DNA of 64,000 nt from Formosa sediminum (GTDB lineage Bacteria; Bacteroidota; Bacteroidia; Flavobacteriales; Flavobacteriaceae). The stretch is from assembly GCF_007197735.1 (NCBI RefSeq), contig NZ_CP041637.1, positions 1,798,001 through 1,862,000 on the forward strand, read 5' to 3'. The translations under genes were made by a program, and so were the position numbers. This document shows, one piece after another, positions 50,398 through 58,876 of this stretch. The notes beneath the pieces were generated by a model. That model saw only the letters and a list, made by a program, of their open reading frames with translations. It made no database searches and was not told where the DNA came from. How positions within the stretch are numbered: the stretch's first letter is position 1; every line of letters begins with the position of its first letter.

Positions 50398-51156
50398 ATG
50401 AAATATGTGGTAAATACAAACTATTTAGATGTACAAGATTTTTTAACCGACTGTATTATAAATTATGATACTAAAGGCGAAAATTTTGGTAACCAAAAAC
50501 GAAATTCTCTAAGACTCTTTAAGTTGGGAGCTCAGACAATTAATATAAAATCGTTTAAAGTTCCTAATATTGTTAATCAAATTGCCTATAAATTTTTTAG
50601 AAAGAGCAAAGCTCAGCGTTCTTATGAGTATGCTTCTAAGCTTATAGATTTAGGAATACAAACTCCTGAACCAATTGGATATTATGAATTTACTTCTCTA
50701 TTTTTGTTTAAAAAGAGTTATTATATTAGTACGCAGTTAGATTGTGACTTGACTTATAGAGAACTTACTCGAGATTTAAATTATCCTGAGCACGATAGAA
50801 TTTTAAGGGCGTTTACACGTTTTACTTTTACACTTCATGAGCGTAATATTAAGTTTTTAGATCATTCTCCAGGAAACACTCTAATTAAAAAGGAAGGTGA
50901 TGCCTATCACTTTTATTTAGTAGACCTGAATAGGATGGAGTTTAAACCTATGAGTTTTGAAGAGCGTATTAAGAATTTTTCCAGATTAACAACTCATAAA
51001 TCTATGGTAAAAACAATGAGTGATGAATATGCAAAACTCTCAGGCGAAGATTTTAATACTGTATATTCATTAATGTGGCAAGAAACTAAAGCTTTTCAAG
51101 ATAAATCTACACAAAAGAAAGCTTTAAAGAAAAAATTAAGATTCTGGAAAGCCTAG
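50398..51156 (+). CDS. Lipopolysaccharide kinase-like protein (Kdo/InaA family)
   Basis: 252 residues. Kinase-like fold seen as the N-lobe KSFKVPNIVNQIAYKFFRKSKAQRSYEYASKLIDLGIQTPEPIGYYEF and the catalytic loop KFLDHSPGNTLI (near 160, D-x-S-x-x-N) with the metal motif YLVDLNRMEF near 180. This matches the KdkA/WaaP/InaA group that phosphorylates Kdo or heptose in the LPS core. It heads the surface-glycan cluster and ends in an interlocking CTAG overlap with the rhamnosyltransferase-like gene. Confidence 0.82.
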   Translation: MKYVVNTNYLDVQDFLTDCIINYDTKGENFGNQKRNSLRLFKLGAQTINIKSFKVPNIVNQIAYKFFRKSKAQRSYEYASKLIDLGIQTPEPIGYYEFTSLFLFKKSYYISTQLDCDLTYRELTRDLNYPEHDRILRAFTRFTFTLHERNIKFLDHSPGNTLIKKEGDAYHFYLVDLNRMEFKPMSFEERIKNFSRLTTHKSMVKTMSDEYAKLSGEDFNTVYSLMWQETKAFQDKSTQKKALKKKLRFWKA

Positions 51157-51995
51157 TCATAGAATCTGATTTTTCTTTTAATTTTTTTATAATAATATTT
51201 CCATATAGAATTAAATTTATTTTTAAAGCTAATAACGCGCCATTTATTATTTGGTTCTAGCTCTATCCTAATTGTTTTTTTAATGTCTTCAGAAAAATTA
51301 AATGTTTCTAAAAAAAGTTCTAAATTAACTTTACCAAAGCCTCTAAATCTGTTTGTCTTGTTTTCATAGTGTATAATAGAAGCCCAGATGTATTCATCTT
51401 TAATTTGTTTAAGTTTTTTTACCCGTTTCCAATCGCCGTGTTTTTTTGAGTTCCAAATGGTAATTGGCTTCTCGTTTTTTTCTATTAAAGACAAGAAGGG
51501 ATTAAATAGCTGTAGCCTATTTCCTAAGCGGTATGAAGGCGATATTTGTAACGTATAGCCCTTAATAAAATCTAAAGCTAAGAAGTCTTGATTGTTAAAT
51601 TTATTTTGAATACTTTCTACATAATTATTTGCTGTACAATCATCATTATCTAATCTAGAAGTAATTATATACTCTGTTTTACATTTACTAATTTCTTTTT
51701 CTATTTCAGGTAGGAAGGCGGGCATCCCTTCAATATAAAAAGGTTTAAAATTTGGCAATTGTGCTGCAATTTCCGAAATTATAGTTCTAAATTCTTGTTT
51801 TGTAGAGCTGTCAAAATATACCAACCACGTAAAGTTTTTATTGGTTTGGTTAGCTATACAGGGTACACAAAATTCTGTGAAAAGTTTAAAACGGTTACGG
51901 TGCCACTCATCTGTTAAAACATCAATATTGTTTTTATTTGTTTGCCACTCTTCTTTTCTTAAATTAAAACGTGTAATTATAAAATGCTCGAACAT
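51153..51995 (-). CDS. Rhamnosyltransferase-like glycosyltransferase
   Basis: 280 residues, resembling the putative rhamnosyl transferase family (Rhamno_transf): opening FEHFIITRFNLRKEEW, WLVYFDSSTKQEFR near 83, and the DxD-like motif IITSRLDNDDCTANNYVE near 120. The C-terminus is strongly basic (KKIKRKIRF), which may favour membrane contact. Acceptor and sugar cannot be assigned. Confidence 0.8.
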   Translation of the reverse strand: MFEHFIITRFNLRKEEWQTNKNNIDVLTDEWHRNRFKLFTEFCVPCIANQTNKNFTWLVYFDSSTKQEFRTIISEIAAQLPNFKPFYIEGMPAFLPEIEKEISKCKTEYIITSRLDNDDCTANNYVESIQNKFNNQDFLALDFIKGYTLQISPSYRLGNRLQLFNPFLSLIEKNEKPITIWNSKKHGDWKRVKKLKQIKDEYIWASIIHYENKTNRFRGFGKVNLELFLETFNFSEDIKKTIRIELEPNNKWRVISFKNKFNSIWKYYYKKIKRKIRFYD

Positions 51996-52120
51996 TAGAT
52001 ATAAGATTTTAATAAAAATATAAAACTTAACAAGGTTATATATAAATGAAGTAAAATTTAAATTATTTAATAGTTATAATAATATTTCAATTATAAATAA
52101 TAACAATGTTAATGTGGGGT

Positions 52121-52870
52121 TTAAATTCTGTTTTTTCTTAATAACCATAGCTTTATATATCTCATAAAAATAACATAAGCTTGTATGGTGCCAATAGTAA
52201 AACCTACCAGTCCATCTCTAAAACCAAATTGTATAATGTAGTGTTTAAAAAATCCCCAAAATGGTTTTATAACAAAATGATAAGGTGTGAGTTTTCCTGT
52301 TTTTTTATCGTAATCTTTGGCTTGCCACCAAGCATAACGATTCATTTTTTCTAAATACTTATCGAATGTAATGTAAGTGTTATGATAGAATTTGTGCTTT
52401 AATCTGCCTACAGAACCATTAACTTTTATTTCGGCATGTACATGTTTGTCTTCATATTTACAGAAATCACGTTTAAATAAACGGATTACTTTATCGTTTC
52501 TCCAACCGCTATAATGCACGCGTTCTCCCATAAAGTGATTCATTCTACCTATCCAATAGGCAGTATGTTCTGGTGCTTTTAGAGTGTCTAGTATTTCTTT
52601 TTTCAAATCAGGAGTAACACGTTCGTCTGCATCTACTAATAAAATCCATTCGTGTTTAGCTTGCGGAATGGCCCAGTTTTTTTGAGAGGCAGAATATTCG
52701 TATTCTCGGCGAATTACTCTAGTAGCAAGTTGTTGTGCTTTTTCAAAAGTACCATCGGTACTAAAACTATCTACTATTAATATTTCATCAGCAAAATTTA
52801 CAGATGCTATAACATCATCTATATTATGAATTTCATTCCCTGTGGGAATAATGGCTGTAATTTTAGTCAT
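52121..52870 (-). CDS. Family 2 glycosyltransferase, LPS core type
   Basis: 249 residues. GT-A opening TKITAIIPTGNEIHNIDDVIASV, EILIVDSFSTDGTFEKAQQ, and the DxD in ILLVDADERVTPDLKKEI near 82, then the WaaE/KdtX-like FMGERVHYSGWRNDKVIRLFKRDFCKYED. Members add glucose or heptose to the inner core of lipooligosaccharide. Its first 8 bases overlap the upstream CDP-glycerol transferase-like gene, so they form one unit. Confidence 0.87.
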   Translation of the reverse strand: MTKITAIIPTGNEIHNIDDVIASVNFADEILIVDSFSTDGTFEKAQQLATRVIRREYEYSASQKNWAIPQAKHEWILLVDADERVTPDLKKEILDTLKAPEHTAYWIGRMNHFMGERVHYSGWRNDKVIRLFKRDFCKYEDKHVHAEIKVNGSVGRLKHKFYHNTYITFDKYLEKMNRYAWWQAKDYDKKTGKLTPYHFVIKPFWGFFKHYIIQFGFRDGLVGFTIGTIQAYVIFMRYIKLWLLRKNRI

Positions 52871-53951
52871 TTTTTTTAGGTATAGTATAAGGCGTATTAA
52901 AACTTTTAAGCGTAAAATAGCCTAAACGTTTTCTTATTTTTAATTTCCTTATTAGGTTTTGGGGCTTCTTTTTTAAATAATTTTTATCTCTATGCAGGAA
53001 AGAGATACTCGCATCAATAATACGCGAACTTGACTTACCATCAAAATAAGGATGTATATTATTAATGAGTGCTGTAATATGTTCTAGTATTACTTTAGGC
53101 TTCTGCAATGCTGTATTTAAACTATATTCTATAGCATTAGCGTCTGTAATATTAATTAAGTAGTTATGATTAAATGTATGGTTAAATGTAACTACTGGTT
53201 TTTTCTGAATTAAAAATTCTTGAATGGCAGAAGTTGTGTCTGAAAACATTACATCTGATATTTTGAAAAGCGGAATTAGATCTGTAGTATCGTAATATGT
53301 AAAATTATCACCGTTTAAATTTTTCCATTTCTGTTTTAAGGCATTTGGTATTTTGGGATGTAGCACCATAATAAAATTAAATATGCCTGCCACAGAAAGT
53401 CTTTTAATTTCATTATAAACAGCATTGTTGTATGCTAAACTTAAACGTTCTGTAAACGTAGAAGCAATCATAACAGTGGGATATTTGTCTGTTTTTTTAT
53501 TAGAAATAGGAAACAAAGGGTCTACTTTACTCCAACCTGTTTCTATAACTTCAAAATGGTTATATCTTTTTTGTTGTTTTAAAAACCCCGAAGTTGTTGC
53601 TGGTCCTTGTGTGCAATACAAATCAAAAAAACCACGAATTCTAAAGTGTGTAAAACTGTTTTTCTTTTCAGGTCTTTTTTCGGCATTAAAGCCATGAAAA
53701 ATTTGCACTTTTAAACCTGTAATAAAATCAGGTACATCGTTAGTAGCCGTTAATACAATATCGGGTTGATAGTTAATAACGTCCTTAATATTTAATATAT
53801 GATTCTTTTTTTTATCCAGCGCTTTTTTTCCATCCTCTAAATCGCTAAACCAAAATACAGTGTCTCCACGTCTCTTAATTTCTTTTTCTAAGGGATTGCC
53901 TATAGGTACGGCATAGCTATAGGATATATATATTAAAAACTTATAGGTCAT
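52863..53951 (-). CDS. CDP-glycerol glycerophosphotransferase-like protein
   Basis: 362 residues. It has the C-terminal half of the TagF/CDP-glycerol transferase fold: VQIFHGFNAEKRP near 80 (substrate His), TCTQGPAT-like segment near 110, ETGWSKVDPLF near 138 (GxxKxD), and SDVMFSDTTSAIQEFLIQKKPVVTFNH near 230 (SDxSS-like). These enzymes transfer glycerol phosphate in Gram-positive teichoic acids; in Gram-negative bacteria they decorate LPS or capsule. The donor cannot be proven. Overlaps the GT gene and follows the first sulfotransferase by 20 bases. Confidence 0.77.
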   Translation of the reverse strand: MTYKFLIYISYSYAVPIGNPLEKEIKRRGDTVFWFSDLEDGKKALDKKKNHILNIKDVINYQPDIVLTATNDVPDFITGLKVQIFHGFNAEKRPEKKNSFTHFRIRGFFDLYCTQGPATTSGFLKQQKRYNHFEVIETGWSKVDPLFPISNKKTDKYPTVMIASTFTERLSLAYNNAVYNEIKRLSVAGIFNFIMVLHPKIPNALKQKWKNLNGDNFTYYDTTDLIPLFKISDVMFSDTTSAIQEFLIQKKPVVTFNHTFNHNYLINITDANAIEYSLNTALQKPKVILEHITALINNIHPYFDGKSSSRIIDASISFLHRDKNYLKKKPQNLIRKLKIRKRLGYFTLKSFNTPYTIPKKND

Positions 53952-53971
53952 TAATGGAAATAGTTAAACGC

Positions 53972-54601
53972 TTAAAACTTATAATTAAAAGTGTCTATGT
54001 CTTCTGCAAACCAAGCTGCCACAATGTTTTTGGTTTCCTCATCATAAAATTGTTTATACCCACTAGGTTTAGTAGAGTTTAGGTGTGGCAAATTGGGGTC
54101 GATACCAATAGTGTTTGCAACAGTTTTATACTCTTCGTTTAAATTCTCAAAATGAATTATTGTATCTAAATCAATTTCTTCATTATTATTTTTAAGCCAA
54201 AACACTTGCGGAGCAAATAAAAGAGGTCGTTTTCCGTAGTAAAAATCGTCTTGTTCAACAAAAACTTTAGTTACCCAATCTTTAAAAGAAATGGGATTAT
54301 CTTTCATGTTAGATTTATTTGTTTTTGTTCTGAATTTGTACTGAGAGACAACTTTAGCCCATGGATTTCTAACCACTGCAAACTTATAAACACTATCCCA
54401 TTTTTTCTGCCCAATGTATTTAATAACTTCTTTTACAGTTAAATGCTTACGGTATGCTTTCCCGGTTATACTAATAATACTAGTCCCGCCAGTTTTTGCG
54501 ATGTGAATGAAAACAAATTTTTTATGTTCTCCACTTTTTACCGGAGAGTTGAAAAATAGACCAATACGGTTATTGATTCTTTTATAAAGTTTTGTTTCCA
54601 T
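53972..54601 (-). CDS. Sulfotransferase family protein (copy 1)
   Basis: 209 residues. PAPS 5'-phosphosulfate loop HIAKTGGTS (33-41), 3'-phosphate-binding FAVVRNPWAKVVSQYKFR near 73, and the PLLFAPQVFWL and FENLNEEY segments of the Sulfotransfer_2 family. No signal or membrane anchor. It would transfer sulfate from PAPS to a sugar hydroxyl. About 78 percent identical without gaps (by my count, 164 of 209) to the copy at 56373-57002. Cysteines are absent. Confidence 0.87.
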   Translation of the reverse strand: METKLYKRINNRIGLFFNSPVKSGEHKKFVFIHIAKTGGTSIISITGKAYRKHLTVKEVIKYIGQKKWDSVYKFAVVRNPWAKVVSQYKFRTKTNKSNMKDNPISFKDWVTKVFVEQDDFYYGKRPLLFAPQVFWLKNNNEEIDLDTIIHFENLNEEYKTVANTIGIDPNLPHLNSTKPSGYKQFYDEETKNIVAAWFAEDIDTFNYKF

Positions 54602-54713
54602 GTAAATAAATTATTACGCAAAGATAACAAATTGTTTAAGCTTATTTTTTTAGAATCAGGTGTTCTTTATATAATTTGATTTTGAAATCGTGTTTAACTT
54701 AAAGAAATTGTTT

Positions 54714-55547
54714 ATGCCAGAAATATCAGTAATATTAAGTACTTATAATGCAGAAGCTTGGTTAGAAAAAGTGTTATGGGGTTATAATTGTCAATCTTTT
54801 AGAGATTTTGAAATTGTTATTGCCGATGATGGTTCTACTTCTGAGACCAAAGATTTAATACATAGGTTTAAAAAGACTACGAGTTTACAATTAATTCACA
54901 TTTGGCAAGAAGATGATGGGTTTCAGAAATCTAAAATCTTAAATAAAGCTATACTTGCCTGTAATGCAGAATATATTGTAATGAGTGATGGAGATTGCAT
55001 TCCTAGATTAGATTTTTTAGACGTGCATGCAAAGTATAAACAGCGTGGTTATTTTTTGTCTGGTGGTTATTTTAAGTTGCCTATGAAGATTTCAAAAAAG
55101 ATAAAAGAAAAACACATTAATTCTGGTAAGTGTTTTAGTGTAAAATGGCTAAAAAAACACGGCTTGAAGTCGTCTTTTAAAAATAATAAACTGAATGCTA
55201 AAGGCTTAAAGTCTGAGCTTTTAAATACCGTAACACCCACTAAAATGACTTGGAATGGGCATAACTCATCAGGGTGGAAAAACGATATTTTAACTGTAAA
55301 TGGTTTTGATGAGCGTATGCAGTATGGCGGACAAGATCGGGAACTAGGTGAGCGACTATTTAATTACGGTATTAAATCTAAGCAAATACGATACAGTGCA
55401 GTTTGTATACATTTAGATCATAAAAGAGGGTACAAAACAGAGGAATCCATAACTAAAAATAAAGCCATTAGAAAATATACCAAAGATTCTAAAACCGTAT
55501 GGACTTCTTACGGAATTAATAAAGAACGTACTGTACTTACGGCTTAA
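54714..55547 (+). CDS. Family 2 glycosyltransferase with galactosyltransferase-like C-terminus
   Basis: 277 residues from the ATG at 54714 (MPEISVILSTYNAEAW); a GTG at 54690 extends the frame weakly. GT-A core IVIADDGSTSETKDLI near 38, IVMSDGDCIPRLDFLDVH near 90, then MTWNGHNSSGWKNDILTVNGFDERMQYGGQDRELGERLF, the Glyco_transf_7C acceptor segment. It is the only plus-strand gene among its neighbours and ends with an 11-base convergent overlap with the next gene. Confidence 0.87.
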   Translation: MPEISVILSTYNAEAWLEKVLWGYNCQSFRDFEIVIADDGSTSETKDLIHRFKKTTSLQLIHIWQEDDGFQKSKILNKAILACNAEYIVMSDGDCIPRLDFLDVHAKYKQRGYFLSGGYFKLPMKISKKIKEKHINSGKCFSVKWLKKHGLKSSFKNNKLNAKGLKSELLNTVTPTKMTWNGHNSSGWKNDILTVNGFDERMQYGGQDRELGERLFNYGIKSKQIRYSAVCIHLDHKRGYKTEESITKNKAIRKYTKDSKTVWTSYGINKERTVLTA

Positions 55548-56361
55548 AATTTAGATTAAAATAGGCTGTTATTTGTTCCCATTGCTTGCGTTTATAATCT
55601 AATTTATTATTTACGCTTTTTAAAGAAACAGATTGAGTTGCTAAAATTGGTATGGGATTTGGTGGCCTTTGTTCTGCCTGAATGCACAAAGCGTTATTTA
55701 TAAGGGACATTGTTTTAAACCATAAATCATCACTTTTGGGTGATATTTTATTAAATAGTTCAACATTATTAAATCTACTATCTAAAATATTAGGAGGGTA
55801 TAATACCAAAAAGGCACCAACAGGCATTAATAATTTTTCGTTTTTTATAGTGTGTTTAGCAAAAGGCCATTGTAAGTAAGGTAGAGGTGTGTTATTGGAA
55901 CTGTATGTTATTCTTCTGCATCTATTGCCAATAACTACATTAGGGTTTTTTAAATGCTCTTGATATAGCAATTTAATACTTGAGGGGTGATAGATTAAAT
56001 CGTCGTCGCAAGTGATAATTATTTTATGGGGATAATTCTCTATGGTATGAATTAATTTTCTGTGCGAAAATGTATAGGGTGAGAATCTAATTTCGAATGT
56101 TGTGCCTTGAAGTTTATCTAATGCTTTTGGTATTTTAGAGATATAGCTATCGTTAAGCCATAATATAATTTTCTCTGGTAGCACGTCTTGATTAAGTAAA
56201 CTTCTAATGGTAATATGAAGCGTTTTTAGTCTAGATGGTATTGTTGTAAGAGAAACTATAACAGGGACGCGTTGTTTAGTGTCTTCTCTAAAAGTATGTG
56301 TGGGTTTAAATATTAATTTGGAACTGTGGTATAAGGAGGATGGAACTTCAATAATTTTCAA
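55537..56361 (-). CDS. Glycosyltransferase-like protein
   Basis: 274 residues starting at a TTG (MKIIEVPSSLYHSSK); there is no in-frame ATG before the conserved core. VPVIVSLTTIPSRLKTLHITIRSLLNQDVLPEKIILWLND resembles capsule-type glycosyltransferases, with IITCDDDLIYHPSSIKLLY (DDD, near 115) as nucleotide-sugar/metal site and PVGAFLVLYPP plus KSDDLWFKTM later. It follows the second sulfotransferase by 11 bases. Sugar specificity unknown. Confidence 0.75.
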   Translation of the reverse strand: MKIIEVPSSLYHSSKLIFKPTHTFREDTKQRVPVIVSLTTIPSRLKTLHITIRSLLNQDVLPEKIILWLNDSYISKIPKALDKLQGTTFEIRFSPYTFSHRKLIHTIENYPHKIIITCDDDLIYHPSSIKLLYQEHLKNPNVVIGNRCRRITYSSNNTPLPYLQWPFAKHTIKNEKLLMPVGAFLVLYPPNILDSRFNNVELFNKISPKSDDLWFKTMSLINNALCIQAEQRPPNPIPILATQSVSLKSVNNKLDYKRKQWEQITAYFNLNFKP

Positions 56362-56372
56362 AATATAAATGG

Positions 56373-57002
56373 TTAGAATTTGTAATTAAAAAGTTCTATA
56401 TCTTCAGCAAACCATTCTGCTACAATTTTTTTTGTTTCTTCGTCGTAGTACGACCTGTAGTCGCTAGGTTTGGTAGAATTTAAATGCGGAAGATCTGGAT
56501 GTATACCAATAATATTAGCGACTTCTCTATATTCTTCATTTAAATTTTCAAAACGAATTATTTTATTTAAATCTATTTTATTTTGATTGTTTTTTAACCA
56601 TTCTACTTGGGGAGCAAATAATAATGGTCTTACGTGATAATAAAATTTATCTTGTTCAACAAAAACTTTTTGCACCCAATCCTTAAATGCAATTGGATGA
56701 TCGGCCATCCTTGATTTATTAGTTTTTGTTCTAAATTTGTATTGAGAGACCACTTTATCCCAAGGATTTCTTACAATAGCAAAAGTGTAAGCATTATCCC
56801 ATTTTTTTTGTCCAATATGTTTTATAACCTGTTTAGCAGTTAAATGTTTGCGGTAAGCTTTTCCTGTTATACTTACAACACTTGTACCACCGGTTTTAGC
56901 TATATGTATAAATACAAAATTTTTTAATTCCCCTTTTTTGAGAGGGGAATTAAAAAATAAACCAATACGGTTACCTATTTTTTTATAAAATTTGGTTTCC
57001 AT
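56373..57002 (-). CDS. Sulfotransferase family protein (copy 2)
   Basis: 209 residues, same motifs as copy 1: PAPS loop HIAKTGGTS (33-41), FAIVRNPWDKVVSQYKFR, and the end AEDIELFNYKF. Substitutions relative to copy 1 cluster in the middle (KSRMADHPIAF; YYHVRP; KNNQNKID), consistent with altered acceptor specificity after duplication. It starts 9 bases after the dapD stop, so it is very likely read from the dapD promoter together with the glycosyltransferase that follows. Confidence 0.87.
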   Translation of the reverse strand: METKFYKKIGNRIGLFFNSPLKKGELKNFVFIHIAKTGGTSVVSITGKAYRKHLTAKQVIKHIGQKKWDNAYTFAIVRNPWDKVVSQYKFRTKTNKSRMADHPIAFKDWVQKVFVEQDKFYYHVRPLLFAPQVEWLKNNQNKIDLNKIIRFENLNEEYREVANIIGIHPDLPHLNSTKPSDYRSYYDEETKKIVAEWFAEDIELFNYKF

Positions 57003-57011
57003 TTATAGATT

Positions 57012-57827
57012 TTAAACAGCAACGTTATTATCGCGTAAAGCATCGTTTAAAGAGGTTTTCTTATCTGTACTTTCTTTACGTTTTCCTATAATTAAAGCAC
57101 ATGGCACTTGAAATTCTCCGGCAGGGAATTTTTTTGTATAACTTCCTGGTATTACAACAGAACGTGCAGGTACTCTACCTTTAGTTTCTACAGGTGTGTC
57201 TCCAGTAACATCAATAATTTTAGTACTCATTGTTAATACCACATTAGCTCCTAAAACCGCTTCAGCTTCTACGTGTACACCTTCAACAACTATACAACGC
57301 GATCCTACAAATACGTTATCTTCTATAATTACTGGTGCCGCTTGTAATGGCTCTAATACACCACCAATACCAACTCCTCCAGAAAGGTGAACATGTTTAC
57401 CAATTTGTGCACAGCTACCTACAGTTGCCCATGTATCTACCATGGTACCTTCATCTACATATGCACCAATGTTTACATAACTAGGCATTAAAATAGTACC
57501 TGCAGAGATATAGGCACCATGACGTGCAACAGCATGAGGTACTACACGTATACCTTTCTCTGCATATCCAGTTTTTAATGGAATTTTATCATGAAATTCT
57601 AAAGGTCCACATTCTATAGTTTCCATTTTCTGGATAGGGAAATACAGGACTACACCTTTTTTTACCCATTCGTTTACTTGCCATCCATCTTCGGTAGGTT
57701 CCGCAACACGTAATTCTCCTGAATCTAAAAGAGAAACTACTTTTCTAATCGCTTCAATAGTCTTCTTTTCTGATAATAAAGCTCTGTTTTCCCAAGCTTC
57801 TTCTATGATAGATTGTAATTCTTTCAT
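57012..57827 (-). CDS. dapD: 2,3,4,5-tetrahydropyridine-2,6-dicarboxylate N-succinyltransferase
   Basis: 271 residues: N-terminal helical domain, then a left-handed beta-helix of hexapeptide repeats (GTILMPSYVNIGAYVDEGTMVDTWATVGSCAQIGKHVHLSGGVGIGGVLEP near 105-155) with the succinyl-CoA and substrate segment PVIIEDNVFVGSRCIVVEGVHVEAEAVLG, and the C-terminal cap PARSVVIPGSYTKKFPAGEF. It acts in the succinylase branch of diaminopimelate and lysine synthesis, feeding LysA encoded at 36 kb. A TATATTTG element (57855-57848, minus strand) lies 20 bases before the ATG. Confidence 0.95.
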   Translation of the reverse strand: MKELQSIIEEAWENRALLSEKKTIEAIRKVVSLLDSGELRVAEPTEDGWQVNEWVKKGVVLYFPIQKMETIECGPLEFHDKIPLKTGYAEKGIRVVPHAVARHGAYISAGTILMPSYVNIGAYVDEGTMVDTWATVGSCAQIGKHVHLSGGVGIGGVLEPLQAAPVIIEDNVFVGSRCIVVEGVHVEAEAVLGANVVLTMSTKIIDVTGDTPVETKGRVPARSVVIPGSYTKKFPAGEFQVPCALIIGKRKESTDKKTSLNDALRDNNVAV

Positions 57828-57969
57828 TTTAATTCTTTAAATTTTTTCAAATATACTTTTATAATTTATCTCCTTAAAACCCAAAACATAAAAAATACTT
57901 AAATCTTTATAAAGAGAATCTATTATTCTTTTAACGCTTACCATTAACTTTGTCAAAAAAATATAAATA

Positions 57970-58380
57970 ATGGCACGTGTTTTAGCATTAGATTTTGGAA
58001 AAGTAAGAACAGGAATAGCGGTAACAGATGAATTTCAAATTATTGCTTCTGGGTTAACAACTGTAAATACTAAAGAACTTATTCCATTTTTAAAAGATTA
58101 TATTGCCAAGGAGCAGGTTGAACTTTTTGTGGTGGGTGAACCAAAACAAATGGATGCTACAGCTTCAGAAAGTGAAGTTTTAATTATTCCATTTTTAAAA
58201 CAATTAAATAATGCTATTCCTAATATTCCTGTGGTGAGAGTAGATGAACGGTTTACATCTAAAATGGCATTTCAGACTATGATAGATAGTGGGCTTTCTA
58301 AAAAACAACGCAAAAACAAAGCTTTAGTAGACGAGATTAGTGCAACTTTAATATTACAAAGTTATTTATCGTCAAAATAA
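57970..58380 (+). CDS. ruvX: Holliday junction resolvase-like RuvX/YqgF
   Basis: 136 residues of the RNase H-like YqgF fold: ARVLALDFGKVRTGIAVTDEF (first acidic residue D8), VVGEPKQMDATASESE with acidic pair, and VVRVDERFTSKMA (D-E-R-F-T-S) near 92, and the closing KALVDEISATLILQSYL. Known roles include pre-16S rRNA 5' processing in E. coli. A TAACTTTG element (57945-57952) is 17 bases from the ATG. The order dapD/ruvX/def/DUF5606/mazG is a conserved flavobacterial neighbourhood. Confidence 0.92.
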   Translation: MARVLALDFGKVRTGIAVTDEFQIIASGLTTVNTKELIPFLKDYIAKEQVELFVVGEPKQMDATASESEVLIIPFLKQLNNAIPNIPVVRVDERFTSKMAFQTMIDSGLSKKQRKNKALVDEISATLILQSYLSSK

Positions 58381-58500
58381 TACCGTATAAATAAACAGAA
58401 TCCTTAAAATATCCGCTTATCGATAAATAAATGATGTTTGACTAAATTTTTAATTATTACTGAAGCTAGCTTATATATTTGCTTGAAATTAGTTAATGCT

Positions 58501-58776
58501 ATGAACTATAATAACTTAATGTTTTTTGTGATTGCTTTTTGTTTTGCATCTCTAAAACTTAGTGCACAAACCATCGATACAGTACAAATAACCCCGCTTA
58601 CAACCACAGTAATTGATGTTAAACCATCAGATTTAAATTTAACTCATGTTAAAGATGACAATAAAGTATTGATAATCACGAATCGTCATCGTGATTTAAT
58701 TAATACCATCGTAAACTCTAAAATTAAATGTGCCATAGATTTGTTTACTATTGTTATAACATCAGAAGCTTGTTAA
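58501..58776 (+). CDS. Small secreted hypothetical protein
   Basis: 91 residues from the ATG at 58501 (MNYNNLMFFVIAFCFASLKLSAQ), which starts a clear signal peptide; the frame extends to a TTG at 58438 with no support. The mature part is about 68 residues, with two cysteines (IKCAID and SEAC at the very end). No family recognised. Inserted between ruvX and def, where many relatives have no gene, so it may be a recent insertion. Confidence 0.6.
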   Translation: MNYNNLMFFVIAFCFASLKLSAQTIDTVQITPLTTTVIDVKPSDLNLTHVKDDNKVLIITNRHRDLINTIVNSKIKCAIDLFTIVITSEAC

Positions 58777-58876
58777 TTTAAAAAAATTACACACTTTCTT
58801 AAAGGAATTTTAATATTATAGGCTATTAACGGTAAGAATTGTATTTTTGCATTTAAATTTTTTATAACGCAGAGAA

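Noticed and set aside
50398-57002. The glycan cluster as a complete O-antigen operon
   Set aside because: No polymerase (Wzy), flippase (Wzx) or nucleotide-sugar synthesis genes are present and the genes are in several orientations, so it is better read as core or capsule modification.
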